Shown: piece by piece, positions 1 through 5,160 of the stretch
Numbering within the stretch: the first letter of the stretch is position 1
Layout of the letters: the number at the start of each line of letters is the position of its first letter
Source of the DNA: Pedosphaera sp.
Lineage (GTDB): Bacteria; Verrucomicrobiota; Verrucomicrobiia; Limisphaerales; SXTU01
DNA: 7,132 nucleotides
NCBI GenBank assembly: GCA_009695395.1
Contig: SIBB01000176.1
Location: 1 to 7,132, forward strand
Direction: 5' to 3'
Notes under the pieces: generated by a model
What the model saw: only the letters and a program-made list of their open reading frames with translations
What the model was told of the DNA's origin: nothing
Databases searched by the model: none
Program-made: the position numbers and the translations under genes

Positions 1-177
1 CATCGGCTTCGGCAACAGCCCGAAAATGACGAGCCAGCACGCCGCCCCCGCCCCCAACGGCACCCACACTTCCGATGCCCCCCCGCTCACACGCACGACC
101 TTCACCACTGCCGGCACTGCCCCTGCACAGAGCGGCAGCAGGAGGAAACCGATGATGAACTTGAGCCACTTTGGCAT
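1..177 (-). CDS. N-terminal fragment of an unidentified membrane protein (runs off left edge)
   Basis: On the minus strand an ATG at 177-175 opens a frame with no stop through position 1, giving exactly 59 codons. The product begins MPKWLKFIIGFLLLPLCAGA. A short basic start is followed by a hydrophobic segment (about residues 6-22), a mixed linker, and a second hydrophobic stretch (about 42-56, LGAGAACWLVIFGLL) ending in PKPM. This looks like two membrane segments, or a signal anchor plus one segment, so the protein is probably in the inner membrane. I do not recognise the family with confidence. The pattern loosely recalls verrucomicrobial membrane proteins with a following GHELTHA-type metalloprotease motif, but that part would lie outside the window, so this is only a guess. 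The gene diverges from the prepilin-like gene, with 115 bp between the two starts. The open frame on the plus strand here is best explained as its shadow. Confidence 0.6.
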   Translation of the reverse strand, partial: MPKWLKFIIGFLLLPLCAGAVPAVVKVVRVSGGASEVWVPLGAGAACWLVIFGLLPKPM

Positions 178-244
178 GGCGCAAAGTGCGGCGAACGGCG
201 GGAGGGAATCCAGTTCAATTCCAGAAGAAGTCCGAAGCGCTCGT

Positions 245-273
245 TTGACAATTGCGTCGGAACAGCCCATTCA
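245..273 (+). promoter_or_regulatory. Weak candidate promoter for the prepilin-like gene
   Basis: A perfect -35 hexamer, TTGACA, lies at 245-250. The hexamer 17 bp downstream is CATTCA (268-273), a poor -10 match. The same TCGTTTGACA string occurs in the much better promoter at 1615. Transcription would begin about 10-15 bases before the ATG at 293, giving a very short leader. Only the -35 box is convincing. Confidence 0.3.
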
Positions 274-292
274 GTTTCCAACGCCAGTCATT

Positions 293-1075
293 ATGCAGCC
301 AACCAAACACCATCCGCGCGCGGGTTTCACCCTCATCGAACTGCTCGTCGTCATCGCCATCATCGCGATCCTGGCAGGGATGCTTTTGCCCGCACTGGCA
401 AAGGCGAAGGAGAAGGGGTTGGGCACCCGCTGCCAGAGCAACTCCCGGCAGATCGCGTTCGCCTACAAGTTTTACACAGATGACTCCGACGGAAAAATCG
501 TGGAATTGGCCCGCGATAGCGACATGGTGCTGAACCCCATCCCGAACCCAATTCTCCCCAGCGCGCTGCACAAGTGGTGGCCGGACTTACTCGCCAAGCA
601 GGTGAGCGGAAACCGGGACATTTTCAAATGTCCCAGCGTCAAGGTCGGCACCACTGGTATCGGCATCGGCATGAATCATTCGGAACTTGGGAAATGGATT
701 CCCACGGGAAACAACTCCTTCAAGGAGCATGAGATCGCGAAGCCAGAGGACACCATTATCTTGGCCGACGCCGGGCAGATGGACCTCAACTCCATTCCCT
801 CGCCGACGCTCAGTCCGGACAACTGGAAACTACAGACGCCTTTCTCCGGCACGCAGTTGTGGCGCACGCCATCAAACACTCCCTACTACGAACGGACCGG
901 CGTGGGTGCAGGCAACGGTGAGCGGGTAGCCAACCGCCACAGCGGCCGGGCCGCAGCAGTCTTCATGAACGGAAGGGCTGACTTTATGCCCGCCAGCAAG
1001 TTTGGCTTTCAGGACCCGACCACGGGCGCGACGTTGCCAGTCGGGCATCCCCTCGCCTTGTGGGACCGGCAGTAG
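293..1075 (+). CDS. Prepilin-type N-terminal cleavage/methylation domain protein (type IV pilin/T2SS pseudopilin-like)
   Basis: This is a 260-residue protein whose N-terminus is a classic type III signal. After a short basic leader (MQPTKHHPRAG), prepilin peptidase would cut between G11 and F12, leaving FTLIE with the conserved glutamate at position 5 of the mature protein (E16). A hydrophobic helix follows (about 14-36). The rest fits the large pseudopilin-like family of Verrucomicrobiota and Planctomycetota: polar positions after the helix, FKCPS (111-115), a glycine-rich GIGIGMN turn (122-128) and a C-terminal H-X9-NG motif (H216, N226-G227; the family usually has DG). I chose the ATG at 293 because it places the signal normally. 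The frame stays open back to an ATG at 26, but that part is low-complexity and antisense to the left-edge gene. The role is probably an exported or surface pseudopilin; its exact assembly or cargo is unknown. No pilus or secretion machinery genes are nearby, which is usual for these scattered paralogues. Confidence 0.88.
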   Translation: MQPTKHHPRAGFTLIELLVVIAIIAILAGMLLPALAKAKEKGLGTRCQSNSRQIAFAYKFYTDDSDGKIVELARDSDMVLNPIPNPILPSALHKWWPDLLAKQVSGNRDIFKCPSVKVGTTGIGIGMNHSELGKWIPTGNNSFKEHEIAKPEDTIILADAGQMDLNSIPSPTLSPDNWKLQTPFSGTQLWRTPSNTPYYERTGVGAGNGERVANRHSGRAAAVFMNGRADFMPASKFGFQDPTTGATLPVGHPLALWDRQ

Positions 1076-1082
1076 CTCGCTG

Positions 1083-1484
1083 CTATTGGTTGAGCAAAAC
1101 AACCCTGCCAGTTTTTTGGTCCACCGCGAACCGCTTGCCCGGAGGTGGAGTTGGCACCTTGGTGAGCATCTTCGCCCCCACCAGCGCTTGCAGATCCTTG
1201 GGGATGGAATTCTGCGACATGACCCACGCTTGGAGAAGCTCATCGAGCACCTGAAGTTGCAACTGCACATTTCCGCTCGCCAGCTTCTGATCCATTTCAC
1301 TGTGTGCCTTCGCGGCCGGTGAGTTGGCGGGGACCGCTGGAGCAGGAGTAAATTCTCCCTTTGGGGCCGCTGGTGCAGTGGAGGGTGTCGCCTGCGTGCT
1401 GGGGTCAGCCGGCGTGGTTTTTTTGCGGCAGCCGACGGCGAGGAGGGCGGCGAGGAGGCAACAGGTAATGGTGAGTTTCATCAT
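1083..1484 (-). CDS. Small lipoprotein of unknown function
   Basis: This is a 133-residue protein, probably anchored to a membrane facing the periplasm. The N-terminus is a lipoprotein signal: MMK, a hydrophobic core, and the lipobox LAVGC with the lipidated cysteine at residue 19. A Lys/Pro/Thr/Ala-rich linker (about 20-58) precedes a helical part (about 59-88, EMDQKLASGNVQLQLQVLDE). The C-terminal module (about 90-133) reads IPKDLQALVGAKMLTKVPTP and ends GKRFAVDQKTGRVVLLNQ. This last part resembles the short 'need to reach the next residue, then PPxGKxxxxDxxTGxVxL' tail seen in many verrucomicrobial pseudopilin-like and hypothetical proteins; that resemblance is from memory. The start could be either of two adjacent ATGs; neither has a clear Shine-Dalgarno site. 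The gene is convergent with the prepilin-like gene, 7 bp apart, and divergent from the peroxiredoxin operon. No enzymatic motif is visible, so the function is unknown. Confidence 0.82.
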   Translation of the reverse strand: MMKLTITCCLLAALLAVGCRKKTTPADPSTQATPSTAPAAPKGEFTPAPAVPANSPAAKAHSEMDQKLASGNVQLQLQVLDELLQAWVMSQNSIPKDLQALVGAKMLTKVPTPPPGKRFAVDQKTGRVVLLNQ

Positions 1485-1498
1485 AGTTCGGGGTGTTC

Positions 1499-1520
1499 TT
1501 TAGCCCTGAGCAGGGCTGAA
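1499..1520. repeat. Short palindrome (inverted repeat, 2-nt centre) in the divergent intergenic region
   Basis: AGCCCTG (1502-1508) and CAGGGCT (1511-1517) are exact reverse complements separated by AG. The stem extends outward through a T-G pair and two T-A pairs to 1499/1520. It lies in the presumed 5' leader of the minus-strand lipoprotein gene, 15 bases upstream of its start codon. There is no T-run on either side, so it is not an intrinsic terminator. It could be an operator, an mRNA hairpin or a dispersed palindromic repeat. Confidence 0.6.
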
Positions 1521-1614
1521 ATCCAGCAACAATTGGAAGCGACCCGCTGGTTTCTGCGCGGGGTGGAGCAGGATTAGGATTACTAGCAAGAGCGGGAACA
1601 GGTGGAATCGTCGT

Positions 1615-1643
1615 TTGACACCACCATTGCCGGGCCGTATATG
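1615..1643 (+). promoter_or_regulatory. Sigma70-type promoter of the peroxiredoxin operon
   Basis: The -35 box TTGACA (1615-1620) is a perfect consensus match. Exactly 17 bp later lies TATATG (1638-1643), which matches the first four bases of TATAAT. Transcription would start near 1650, giving a leader of about 30 bases before the ATG at 1682. The position just upstream of the two-gene operon, with a terminator at its other end, supports the call. I see no clear OxyR- or PerR-type operator around it. Confidence 0.6.
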
Positions 1644-1681
1644 TCCGCCCGCAGTTTACCAAACCTAGAACTCAAAAAATT

Positions 1682-2161
1682 ATGCCCATCGCAGTCGGAA
1701 CCAAAGCCCCGGATTTCTCCCTCAAGAGCAAGAACGCCGCTGGAATCACGGACGTGAAACTCTCGGCCAACGCGGGCCAGAAGAACACCGTCATCCTCTT
1801 CTTCCCGCTCGCCTTCACCAGCGTCTGCACCACCGAGATGTGCGACATCACCGCCGGCCTTTCCGCCTACTCCGGCCTGAATGCCGACGTGATCGCCATC
1901 AGCGTGGATAGCCCCTTCGCGCAGGAAGCCTGGGCCAAGCAGCACAACATCGGCATCACCATCGCCAGCGACCTCAACAAGAAGACCGCCACCGATTACG
2001 GCGTGCTGCTGCCTGACCTCGGTGGGTTCGGTGCCGTCAGCGCGCGCGCAGCCTTCGTCGTGGACAAGGCGGGTGTCGTGCAATACAGCGAGCAGACCGC
2101 GACCGTGAAGGACCTGCCGAACTTCGCCGCCGTGAAGGAAGTGCTGGCCAAGCTCCAGTAA
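1682..2161 (+). CDS. Cytoplasmic peroxiredoxin (AhpE/BCP-like thiol peroxidase)
   Basis: This 159-residue thioredoxin-fold peroxidase reduces hydrogen peroxide or organic hydroperoxides using a reactive cysteine. The family signature P-x3-T-x2-C is present as PLAFTSVC (P42, T46, C49), making C49 the peroxidatic cysteine. R122 in SARAAFVVDK is the expected catalytic arginine. A second cysteine at C54 is five residues after C49, the spacing of the resolving cysteine in E. coli-type BCP/PrxQ. Elements such as AISVDSPFAQEAWA look more like AhpE, so the subfamily is uncertain. The N-terminus (VGTKAPDFSL, 5-14) is the usual start of the AhpC/TSA domain and no signal peptide is present, indicating the cytoplasm. 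Length is normal for the family. A good promoter lies upstream, and the gene is followed after 34 bp by a second, exported peroxiredoxin, so the two are probably co-transcribed. No strong Shine-Dalgarno site precedes the start. Confidence 0.93.
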   Translation: MPIAVGTKAPDFSLKSKNAAGITDVKLSANAGQKNTVILFFPLAFTSVCTTEMCDITAGLSAYSGLNADVIAISVDSPFAQEAWAKQHNIGITIASDLNKKTATDYGVLLPDLGGFGAVSARAAFVVDKAGVVQYSEQTATVKDLPNFAAVKEVLAKLQ

Positions 2162-2195
2162 CCCGAGTGGCCCTCGCATCGTCCAAGTCACCACT

Positions 2196-2738
2196 ATGAA
2201 AACTCTCTCCCTCCTCTGCACCGCCGTTGCCGCGCTGGCCCTCACCGGCCTGACCGCCGCTGCGGCCGAACTCAAAGCAGGCGACCCCGCTCCGGACTTC
2301 AAACTCCAAGGCAGCGACGGCAAGACCTACAGCCTCGCCGATTTCAAGGGCAAGAAAGCCATCGTCATCGCGTGGTTCCCGAAAGCTTTCACGGGCGGTT
2401 GCACGGCTGAGTGCAAGGCCCTCAAGGCGGACGGCGCGGTCCTCCGCAAGTTCGACGTGGCCTACTTCACCGCCAGCGTGGACGCCGTCGAAGGTGAAAA
2501 GGGCAACGCCGCCTTCGCGAAATCCCTCGACCTCGACTACGCCATCTTGAGCGACCCGAAGAAGGACACCGCCAAGGCGCTCGGCGTGCTGAACGAAAAG
2601 GGCATGGCCTCCCGCTGGACCTACTACATCGGCAAGGACGGCAAAATCCTGCACGTGGACAAGGCCGTGAAGCCCGCCACGCACGCCACGGACATCGCCG
2701 CCAAGCTCAAAGAGCTCGGCGTGGCAGAGAAGAAGTAA
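2196..2738 (+). CDS. Exported peroxiredoxin (BCP/PrxQ-like) with signal peptide
   Basis: This 180-residue protein has a clear Sec signal peptide: MK, a hydrophobic core (about 4-19) and an Ala-rich cleavage region ending around residues 23-25 (TAAAAEL). The mature part is a peroxiredoxin domain: GDPAPDFKL (29-37), then FPKAFTGGC with P62, T66 and the peroxidatic C69, and the catalytic R140 in SRWTYYIGKDGK. A second cysteine, C73, follows C69 by four residues (CTAEC). In typical BCP the gap is five, so the resolving chemistry may differ; C8 is in the removed signal peptide. The expected role is thiol-dependent peroxide removal in the periplasm, which would need an exported thioredoxin-like reductant; none is encoded here. 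It is the second gene of the operon, 34 bp after its cytoplasmic relative, and is followed directly by an intrinsic terminator. Confidence 0.93.
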   Translation: MKTLSLLCTAVAALALTGLTAAAAELKAGDPAPDFKLQGSDGKTYSLADFKGKKAIVIAWFPKAFTGGCTAECKALKADGAVLRKFDVAYFTASVDAVEGEKGNAAFAKSLDLDYAILSDPKKDTAKALGVLNEKGMASRWTYYIGKDGKILHVDKAVKPATHATDIAAKLKELGVAEKK

Positions 2739-2758
2739 GCCGGAACCCCATCTCATCG

Positions 2759-2791
2759 CCCCCGCTCTCGCCAAGAGCGGGGGTTTTTGTT
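2759..2791 (+). terminator. Intrinsic (rho-independent) terminator of the peroxiredoxin operon
   Basis: CCCCCGCTCT (2759-2768) pairs perfectly with AGAGCGGGGG (2774-2783), forming a 10-bp GC-rich stem with a 5-nt loop (CGCCA). TTTTTGTT follows at once. It begins 20 bp after the stop of the exported peroxiredoxin gene. It separates this operon from the pyrophosphatase gene. Confidence 0.93.
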
Positions 2792-2819
2792 AGCGTAGGA
2801 CGCATTCATCATTGCGACC

Positions 2820-2879
2820 ATGAGTTCCTACCGCTATTGCACTCCCGCCTCGGCAGACACGCCTCACACTCATGAGTGA
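2820..2879 (+). other. Possible 19-codon upstream ORF overlapping the pyrophosphatase start
   Basis: An ATG at 2820 opens a 19-residue frame (MSSYRYCTPASADTPHTHE) whose TGA (2877-2879) lies just inside the pyrophosphatase gene, which starts at 2872. The arrangement ATGAGTGA is typical of translational coupling. No Shine-Dalgarno site precedes the ATG, and the peptide has no recognisable attenuation feature. It may be chance. I list it because it falls exactly across the start of a regulated enzyme gene. Confidence 0.2.
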
Positions 2880-4524
2880 TATCCTCGTCATCGGCCACCG
2901 TAATCCAGACACGGACGCCATTTGCTCGGCCATCGGCTACGCCGAGTTCAAGCGCCGCACCGGCATGCGCAACGTCGAGGCCGCGCGGTGTGGCGACACC
3001 AACGACCGCATTGATTTCGTTCTCAAGACGTTCCTCGTCCCGCCGCCGCGCTTCGTCTCGGACGTGTCGCCAAAGGTCCGCGACGTCATGCAATCCAATG
3101 TCGTCGCGGTCTCCCCCACCGCGTCCATCGCCGAGGCGCTGGGAATCATGGACGACCGCAACATCCGCGTGCTGCCCGTGCTCAACGAGGATCGCACCTG
3201 CCGCGGCCTGCTCTCCCTCTTCAAGTTGAGCAAGTTCTTCTTCCCTTCCGGCACCGGCCTCTTCGATTCGCGCCGGGTCGTCTCCTCCGTCCGCAATCTC
3301 GCTCGCACGCTCGATGGTAAAATGCTTTTCTCCGTCGATCCGGACCGCGAGGAAGACCTCATCCTCATGGTCGGCGCGATGAGCTTGGAATCCTTCTCCG
3401 AACGCCTCGCCAGCTACCCGCATGAGAAGCTTATCGTCGTCGTGGGCGACCGCTGGGACATCCAAAACATCGCCATCCGCGAGCGCGTGCGGTTGGTCAT
3501 CGTCACGGGTGGCCTGCAAGTGGAGCCGAAGACCGTCGAGGCCGCGAAGAAGAACGAGGTCAGCCTCATCCTCTCGCCGCACGACTCCGCCACCACCTCC
3601 ATGCTCTGCCGTGGCGCGATTCCCGTGAGCCACATGCTCCACGAGCACTTCCTCACCTTCCGCGAGGACGAATCCCTCACCGAGGTGCAGCCCATCGCGA
3701 CCGCGTCCATCTTCCAGGCTTTCCCCGTGCTGGATCAATCCGGCCGCACCGTGGGCATCCTGTCCAAGTCCGACTTCCTGAAGAAAGTGGACCGCAAGCT
3801 CATCCTCGTGGACCACAACGAGCTTTCCCAAGCCGTCGCCGGAGCGGACAAGGTCGAGATTCTGGAAATCATTGACCACCACCGCATCGGTGCGCTGACC
3901 ACGCAGCAGCCCATCCTCTTCCGCAACGAACCCGTCGGCTCCACCAGCACCATCGTCGCCGACTGCTTCTTCCGCTACAACGTCGAGCTGCCGACCAGCA
4001 TCGCGGGCCTGCTCCTCGCCGGCCTCGTCTCCGACACGCTCAACCTCACTTCGCCCACCACCACTGAGCGCGATGCGGAAATCCTCGCCAAGCTGGAAAC
4101 CATCTCTGGCGTCAACGCCACCGAGTTCACCGAGAAACTGTTCGCTTCCGGCTCCGTGCTCACCACCAAGCCCGCCGCGCAGGCCATCACCAATGACTGC
4201 AAGGAATATCTCGAAGGCGGACGAGCCTTCAGTGTCGCGCAAATCGAGGAACTGGGGTTCGACCAATTTTGGAAGCGCAAGGCCGAGGTGCTGGCCGCGC
4301 TGGAGGAACACCGCGCGGAGCATGGCTACTTCTTCGCCGCGCTACTGGTGACCGATGTGGTGCTGCAAAGCTCTCTGCTGCTGCTGGCGGGCGCGAAGAC
4401 CTTCGTGGAAAAGGTGGATTACCCCAAGCTCGAACCCGGCATCTTTCAGCTCGACGGCGTCGTCTCCCGCAAGAAGCAACTCCTGCCCTACCTCACCCAC
4501 GCGCTCGCGCAGGTGAAGGCGTGA
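2872..4524 (+). CDS. ppaC: Family II (DHH) inorganic pyrophosphatase with CBS-DRTGG-CBS regulatory insert
   Basis: This soluble 550-residue enzyme hydrolyses pyrophosphate to two phosphates, pulling biosynthetic reactions forward, normally with Mn2+ or Co2+. The DHH domain starts with GHRNPDTDAI, placing metal ligands H9, D13 and D15 at the same numbers as in Bacillus PpaC. It is then interrupted: CBS domain 1 (about 69-123), a DRTGG-type domain (about 135-250, with IVTGGLQVEP), and CBS domain 2 (about 253-305). The catalytic domain resumes with LVDHNE (D314), IIDHHRIG (D335-H336-H337), GSTST (357-361) and GLVSDTLNL (D388). The DHHA2 domain ends with the substrate-binding SRKKQ (532-536). Simple family II enzymes have about 310 residues; the extra 240 are the insert. 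In studied CBS-pyrophosphatases AMP and ADP inhibit, ATP activates, and diadenosine polyphosphates bind the DRTGG-containing forms, so energy-state control is expected by analogy. It follows the upstream terminator and overlaps the convergent DUF2784 gene by 37 bp. Confidence 0.96.
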   Translation: MSDILVIGHRNPDTDAICSAIGYAEFKRRTGMRNVEAARCGDTNDRIDFVLKTFLVPPPRFVSDVSPKVRDVMQSNVVAVSPTASIAEALGIMDDRNIRVLPVLNEDRTCRGLLSLFKLSKFFFPSGTGLFDSRRVVSSVRNLARTLDGKMLFSVDPDREEDLILMVGAMSLESFSERLASYPHEKLIVVVGDRWDIQNIAIRERVRLVIVTGGLQVEPKTVEAAKKNEVSLILSPHDSATTSMLCRGAIPVSHMLHEHFLTFREDESLTEVQPIATASIFQAFPVLDQSGRTVGILSKSDFLKKVDRKLILVDHNELSQAVAGADKVEILEIIDHHRIGALTTQQPILFRNEPVGSTSTIVADCFFRYNVELPTSIAGLLLAGLVSDTLNLTSPTTTERDAEILAKLETISGVNATEFTEKLFASGSVLTTKPAAQAITNDCKEYLEGGRAFSVAQIEELGFDQFWKRKAEVLAALEEHRAEHGYFFAALLVTDVVLQSSLLLLAGAKTFVEKVDYPKLEPGIFQLDGVVSRKKQLLPYLTHALAQVKA

Positions 4525-4979
4525 GCGACCGGCGGGATTGAGGTCCGAGCCTGACGAGCATCCGGCCGGGCCATGTCTGCGCGCAAGGGCCGGGGGCGAA
4601 ACCCAAACCAACTGCCAGCAACGAGGAGGCCGAACACGGTGTAGCAGACCACGAACACCCAAGGCGGGGCTTGATAGAAGAGGAGTTGGTCTAGCCAGTG
4701 GCTGGCGAATGTCCCTTCGTAGGTAATCTCGCCAGCTTGGTCGCGGAGCCGCATCTCCAGCGTCGTCAACGGGCAAACCACTCCGAACCACGCCTCCGCG
4801 ACCACCACGCCGATCGCCACGCGATGGGTTAAGCACAACCACGGGTTGCGAATCCATGCCCACTTGCGAAAACCTACCAACAGGACGAGCTCCAAACCAA
4901 AGATCACGAACGCGACGAACGCCACGTGCGTCATCAGCACGAGGTCGGCAAGCCAGCGGAGGAGGGTGCTGGGGTGCAT
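4488..4979 (-). CDS. DUF2784 family integral membrane protein
   Basis: This 163-residue protein has about three hydrophobic segments: 10-36 (ADLVLMTHVAFVAFVIFG and onward), 53-68 and 107-126. The family signature is clear: an N-terminal LADLVLxxHxAFVxFV, a central CPLTTLE (C69-E75), then AGEITYEGTFASHWLDQLL (82-100). These identify DUF2784, a small inner-membrane family of unknown function. The C-terminal tail (about 128-163) is rich in Arg, Pro and Ala, is not part of the usual domain, and its last 11 residues are encoded opposite the end of the pyrophosphatase gene. I chose the ATG at 4979 because it gives a complete first helix; M16 is a less likely alternative. The gene is divergent from the sugar kinase, with 181 bp between starts. 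There is no evidence for a partner or substrate. Confidence 0.88.
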   Translation of the reverse strand: MHPSTLLRWLADLVLMTHVAFVAFVIFGLELVLLVGFRKWAWIRNPWLCLTHRVAIGVVVAEAWFGVVCPLTTLEMRLRDQAGEITYEGTFASHWLDQLLFYQAPPWVFVVCYTVFGLLVAGSWFGFRPRPLRADMARPDARQARTSIPPVAHAFTCASAWVR

Positions 4980-5015
4980 CCAGGCTCATTAGGATCCGTG
5001 CCCATCGGTCTCAGT

Positions 5016-5086
5016 CCGGGGTTGAGGCCGGGGTTGGGAGATTTAACAATTCATTGCTGGCCGCTCGCGCCGGGGTTGGTTAAATC
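5016..5086. repeat. Triple CCGGGGTTG repeat and flanking inverted repeat in the DUF2784/kinase intergenic region
   Basis: The 181-bp gap between the divergent DUF2784 and kinase genes holds three direct copies of CCGGGGTTG, at 5016-5024, 5028-5036 and 5070-5078. Next to the second and third copies lie GATTTAAC (5040-5047) and its exact reverse complement GTTAAATC (5079-5086). This layout could be a regulator binding site or a foldable leader. It matches no riboswitch I recognise. Confidence 0.5.
5022..5050 (+). promoter_or_regulatory. Weak candidate promoter for the kinase-Ppx operon
   Basis: TTGAGG (5022-5027) matches four of six -35 bases, and AACAAT (5045-5050) matches four of six -10 bases, with a 17-bp spacer. 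Transcription would begin near 5057, leaving a leader of about 100 bases. It overlaps the direct and inverted repeats of the same intergenic region, which would suit a regulated promoter. The match is weak. Confidence 0.28.
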
Positions 5087-5096
5087 ACCGGCGGTT

Positions 5097-5131
5097 CCCG
5101 CAGGATGCTTGCATCCAAAACGGGGCGCGGG
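5097..5131 (+). other. Potential nested hairpin in the kinase 5' leader
   Basis: GGATGC (5103-5108) and GCATCC (5111-5116) form a perfect inverted repeat with a 2-nt centre. It is enclosed by CCCGC (5097-5101) and GCGGG (5127-5131), which could form an outer stem. It ends 29 bases before the kinase start. There is no T-run, so it is not a terminator. Confidence 0.35.
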
Positions 5132-5160
5132 CACAACCCTCCACAGCAACTCAGACGCAC

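Noticed and set aside
26..292. Extension of the prepilin-like gene upstream to an ATG at 26
   Set aside because: The added 89 residues are low-complexity, would bury the prepilin signal in mid-protein, and lie antisense to a plausible membrane protein start.
1499..1520. Palindrome as an intrinsic terminator
   Set aside because: No T-run follows on either strand, and it lies between divergent genes where no transcript needs to end.
1583..2774. Two open frames of about 245 codons on the minus strand opposite the peroxiredoxin genes
   Set aside because: They are antisense shadows of two well-supported peroxiredoxin genes and show no recognisable motif.
2809..4323. 504-codon open frame on the minus strand opposite ppaC
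   Set aside because: Its composition is dominated by Asp, Glu, Gly, Ala, His and Val, as expected for the antisense of a GC-rich gene. The plus strand carries every family II pyrophosphatase motif.
4342..4989. 215-codon minus-strand frame overlapping the DUF2784 gene
   Set aside because: The sister frame (4488-4979) has clear membrane segments and the CPLTTLE motif; this one is Arg/Pro-rich with none.
4980..5160. CRISPR-like array from the CCGGGGTTG copies
   Set aside because: Only three 9-bp copies with spacers of 3 and 33 bp; far too short and irregular.
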